The notes under the pieces were generated by a model, which was not told where the DNA came from, made no database searches, and was given only the letters and a program-made list of their open reading frames with translations. The position numbers and the translations under genes were made by a program. Positions 61,901-64,000 of a DNA stretch of 64,000 nucleotides are shown in pieces; position 1 is the first letter of the stretch, and the number at the start of each line of letters is the position of its first letter. Source of the stretch: Nocardia cyriacigeorgica (GTDB lineage: Bacteria; Actinomycetota; Actinomycetes; Mycobacteriales; Mycobacteriaceae); contig NZ_JAAGUY010000018.1 of NCBI RefSeq assembly GCF_010868145.1, positions 57,412 through 121,411 on the forward strand. Direction: 5' to 3'.

Positions 61901-64000
61901 GCTCGACCTCCACGAACAGGTCCGCGCCACACCGCCATACCGATCGCAACCCCTGGAACGCCGGTCCAACCTCGTCACCGGCGACAGCCATCCGGTCATA
62001 CAGACCATCCACAGGCACGGCGACCGCACCATCGGGCGGCCACACCGCCAACCCCGCCTCCAGTTCCGGCACACCCTCGATCCCCAACTCACCCTGTGCG
62101 TGCAGAACCCACATGCCGTCGGCGGCCTCGGCACGGGAATACACCGACACCGACCGGCGGCCGAGCTCGCCGGCACCGTCCACCACTACCTGCAACTGCA
62201 TCCCGACCTCGTCGGACAGCACAAGGGGCTGCATAACAGTCAGCTCCCGCAGCAGTGCACAACCCGCTTCCGCTGCCGCGCGCAACACCAACTCCACGAC
62301 GGCGGTCCCGGGTAACAGCACACGCCCACCCACGGCACGATCAGCCAGCCACGGATGGGTCGCCAGGCCGATTCGGCCGGTCAGTACCACACCGTCCCCG
62401 TCCGGGGACACCACCACCGCCCCCAACAACGGATGACCAGCCGCCGACAACCCCAACGACGACGCATCCCCACCGCTCGAAATTCCATCCAACCAATACC
62501 TACGCCGCTGAAACGCGTACGTCGGCAATGACACTCCGCCCCCATGAGCAGGTCCGAGCAACGCCGCCCAATCCACCCCCACACCCGACACCTCCAACTG
62601 CGCCGCTGACAGTAGGAAAGCGTCCATGCCCCCTTCGTCACGTCGCAGCGAACCCACTACGGTCACGGGATCGGCACCTGCCCGAAGGTCACAAATCTGC
62701 TCGATACCGACCGTGAGCAGAGGATGCGGACTGACCTCGACGAAGACGTTGTACCCGTCCTCCAGCAGGGCCTGAGCTGCCTGTTGGAAACACACTGGTT
62801 CCCGCAGATTCCGGAACCAGTAGTCCGCATCCAACTCTGTGCCGTCGAGTACACCTCCGGTCACGCTGGACCAGAACGCCATGTGTGACGATGTGGGATG
62901 AAGTTCGGCCAGCATCTTCAGCAGCGGTTCGCGGAGCACATCGACCTGCGGCGAATGTGAGCCGTAGTCCACCGAGATCCGGCGTGCGGGAACGTTGTCG
63001 CGGGCACAGGCTTCCAGGAAACCCTCGAGTTGTACTGCCACACCGGAGACCACCGTTGCCTGCGGGCCGTTCACTGCGGCCACGGACAATTCGTCGTATC
63101 CGGCCAGCAGCGTGGTGACCTGGTCGACAGGCAAGGACACCGTCGCCATCCCACCCTGCTCGGTCACAGCGATCAAGGCGGCCGACCGCAGGACCACTAC
63201 CCGAGCCGCATCCTCCAGAGACAAAGCGCCGGCCACACACGCCGCGGCAATCTCGCCTTGGGAATGACCCACTACCGCGTCCGGAACAACACCAACCGAG
63301 CGCCACAGCTCGGCCAATGACACCATCACCGCGAAGAGCACTGGTTGAACCACGTCGACGCGCTCCAGCGACGGCGCTCCTTCCGTACCCGCGAGCACGG
63401 CGAACAATGACCAATCCACCAGCGGCGACAACGCGGCATCGCACTCGGCCATCTTCTGAGCGAACACCGGCGAACAGTCCAGGAGCTGTCTTCCCATGCC
63501 CAGCCATTGAGCCCCCTGACCAGGGAATACCAGTACAGTCTTGCGTGGCGCTCCAGCCACGCCGGTAACCACGCCAGGCCTCGGAGTCTGCTCCAACAGC
63601 GCAGTCAGCCCCGCGAGCAGCTGGTCCCGATCCGCACCTACCACCACCGCACGGTGGTCGAACCGCGACCGCTGAGACACCAACGACCGCGCCACGTCCC
63701 GCACGTTCATCAACGGGTCACCGGCCACGAAATCCCGCAGACGCCGCACCTGCCCCGTCAACGCCTCCGGCGTGCGACCCGACACCACCCACACGACCGG
63801 CTCGTCCCCACCAGCACCGGCCACGGGGGCGGTGACGGGGTCGGTCACCGATTCCGGCGCCTGCTCGAGGATCACATGAGCATTGGTGCCGCTGATACCG
63901 AACGCCGACACCGCAGCACGACGCGGACGATCAACCACCGGCCAATCCCGCGCCGCGGTCAACAACCCCGCATGCCCCAACGCCCAATCCACCCGCGAGG
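58956..64000 (-). CDS. Type I modular polyketide synthase, terminal module, 5' end outside window
   Basis: At least 1,680 aa, running off the right edge. Residues numbered from position 63992. End of KS (RAAVSAFGISGTNAHVILEQ, ~25-44); AT (~153-440) with VFPGQGAQWLGMG, GHSQGE (S244) and YGSH at 343-346, which together suggest methylmalonyl-CoA; DH (~520-800) with both catalytic residues altered: ADRAVGGRVLLPG (R552 instead of His) and HPALLESVLHG (E716 instead of Asp); KR (~985-1230) with TGGTGGLG, LDD in AAGVLDDGVI (B-type, D-hydroxyl) and Y1148; ACP GFDSL (S1318); thioesterase GGYSVGGN (S1525) and His in VDADHVALCG. There is no ER. The module should leave a beta-hydroxyl, and the TE releases the chain. 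Confidence 0.95.
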   Translation of the reverse strand, partial: SRVDWALGHAGLLTAARDWPVVDRPRRAAVSAFGISGTNAHVILEQAPESVTDPVTAPVAGAGGDEPVVWVVSGRTPEALTGQVRRLRDFVAGDPLMNVRDVARSLVSQRSRFDHRAVVVGADRDQLLAGLTALLEQTPRPGVVTGVAGAPRKTVLVFPGQGAQWLGMGRQLLDCSPVFAQKMAECDAALSPLVDWSLFAVLAGTEGAPSLERVDVVQPVLFAVMVSLAELWRSVGVVPDAVVGHSQGEIAAACVAGALSLEDAARVVVLRSAALIAVTEQGGMATVSLPVDQVTTLLAGYDELSVAAVNGPQATVVSGVAVQLEGFLEACARDNVPARRISVDYGSHSPQVDVLREPLLKMLAELHPTSSHMAFWSSVTGGVLDGTELDADYWFRNLREPVCFQQAAQALLEDGYNVFVEVSPHPLLTVGIEQICDLRAGADPVTVVGSLRRDEGGMDAFLLSAAQLEVSGVGVDWAALLGPAHGGGVSLPTYAFQRRRYWLDGISSGGDASSLGLSAAGHPLLGAVVVSPDGDGVVLTGRIGLATHPWLADRAVGGRVLLPGTAVVELVLRAAAEAGCALLRELTVMQPLVLSDEVGMQLQVVVDGAGELGRRSVSVYSRAEAADGMWVLHAQGELGIEGVPELEAGLAVWPPDGAVAVPVDGLYDRMAVAGDEVGPAFQGLRSVWRCGADLFVEVELPESMADVSGFAVHPALLESVLHGQLVDVDPDPGRVKLPYCWQGVTLHATGTSLLRARITPVPGGTDAVSIQVADAVGRMVLTTRSLTVREVSSAQLAAFSVQDGLHGVQWTPMASQVISPVDAETFADGEVFGIWVQNQEVTVPAVVVFDRGVVGAGADEDVPSRVRDASHEMLSVLQAWLGGLRCAASTLVVVTRGAVGQAGHDVTDLAGSAVWGLVRSAQSEAPGRIVLVDTDADELTAEGLAAVIVSGEPQVVIRAGVVHVARLTRLPVQARDTGKIARRVPVDVPRPVPGVGGVVSAGTVLVTGGTGGLGAVLARHLVTNHGVRSLVLASRRGAAAPGASLLVTELGELGARVRIVACDVATRDGVAELLAAVPEQSPVTGVVHAAGVLDDGVIASLTPDRMDAVLAAKADAAWHLHEATSRMDVGMFVLYSSAAGVFGAAGQGNYAAANVFLDGLAAHRRANGLVATSIAWGLWASDTGMTGHLADTDTARLGRGGLSPISTEQGLALFDSAIVQDRAAVVAAPLDHVVLDAQVRDGTLIPLLRGLVSSARHRPVLELSPERGADLRERVSALAEAERLPMLLGVVRDQMAVVLGHDGADAIDPAGNFRELGFDSLAAVEARNRLNTVTGLRLPATLIFDHPTPATVARHILDELLGAHEETVAAPMRLSDAARESTDIPAAKHASPAETLVGVIRQAIADNRFGHGVAFLRAAAKLRPVFDHVTEGMPTGIGISGGSPGNSGGDVLPHLVFVNAPEFLGGYIQYTQLAAHVGGHRRVSAIPLSGYDPDEPLPASLDAAIGSIVGMVLDTVGQDEFVLGGYSVGGNIAHAAAARLMEQGNTQLQGLVILDGFMAREANERLLNGRGNHLLEMDATIPDIAGLTTARLTAFGWWFDLAMQIEHKPLETTTLVVKFTRSSPPPQRLDEWPIEAWSTAQTVQTVDADHVALCGAEVHVTAQIIDQWLTQLSTGIRPVQ

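Overview
The window is high-GC, densely coded DNA from a mycolic-acid actinomycete (order Mycobacteriales), most likely Nocardia or a close relative. The main reason is gene order. Read in reverse, trmH/tsnR-rplT-rpmI-infC, uvrA, a TB15.3-type universal stress protein, uvrB, a DUF402 gene, coaE-grpB, rpsA, polA and a PdtaR-like regulator follow the order of the Mycobacterium tuberculosis Rv1626-Rv1644 region. The genus is an inference; gene content and codon bias are what the sequence shows.

Layout. 1-5.5 kb: a truncated MFS exporter with a divergent TetR regulator, then the trmH-rplT-rpmI-infC translation operon (infC starts at AUC behind a structured leader), a DinB-fold gene and a DUF1844 gene. 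5.5-5.75 kb: two tandem, unlisted 31-codon peptide genes. 6-10 kb: a hydrolase and uvrA. 10-16 kb: a DosR/DevR-type hypoxia module (response regulator, membrane Ser/Thr kinase, ribosome-hibernation-like protein, two-GAF sensor kinase) with two DosR-box-like sites. 16-24 kb: ketosynthase, diguanylate cyclase, HelD-type helicase, universal stress protein, a 19-codon peptide gene with its own promoter and terminator, DoxX, AraC regulator, VOC protein. 24-32 kb: uvrB, DUF402, coaE-grpB, a small TTG-started gene, a TetR/oxidoreductase pair, rpsA, methyltransferase. 33-45 kb: two-component system, two LysR regulators, SPFH/RHH pair, FAD oxidase, polar amino-acid ABC transporter, decarboxylating dehydrogenase, 2H phosphoesterase, thioredoxin-like protein. 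45-49 kb: a stand-alone LeuA regulatory domain behind a complete leader-peptide attenuator, then polA. 49-55 kb: the liv branched-chain amino-acid ABC transporter and a PdtaR-like ANTAR regulator. 55.4-64 kb: tRNA-Leu(CAA), a C-terminal integrase remnant, then an acyl-CoA dehydrogenase, a flavin monooxygenase and the last module of a type I polyketide synthase, which look like one end of an acquired biosynthetic island.

How the parts connect. The conserved genes serve translation, repair and replication. Between them sit signalling and stress genes: DevRS with a hibernation-like factor, a c-di-GMP cyclase, HelD and a universal stress protein suggest a programme for slow growth or hypoxia. The livJHMGF importer lies 4 kb from the LeuA-like gene whose leader contains an LVLVV run, so branched-chain amino acids are a shared theme there.

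The observations I consider most novel are the three micro-peptide genes at 5.5-5.7 and 21.7 kb, the attenuator at 45.76-45.96 kb, the infC leader, and the tRNA-associated polyketide island whose dehydratase has lost both catalytic residues.
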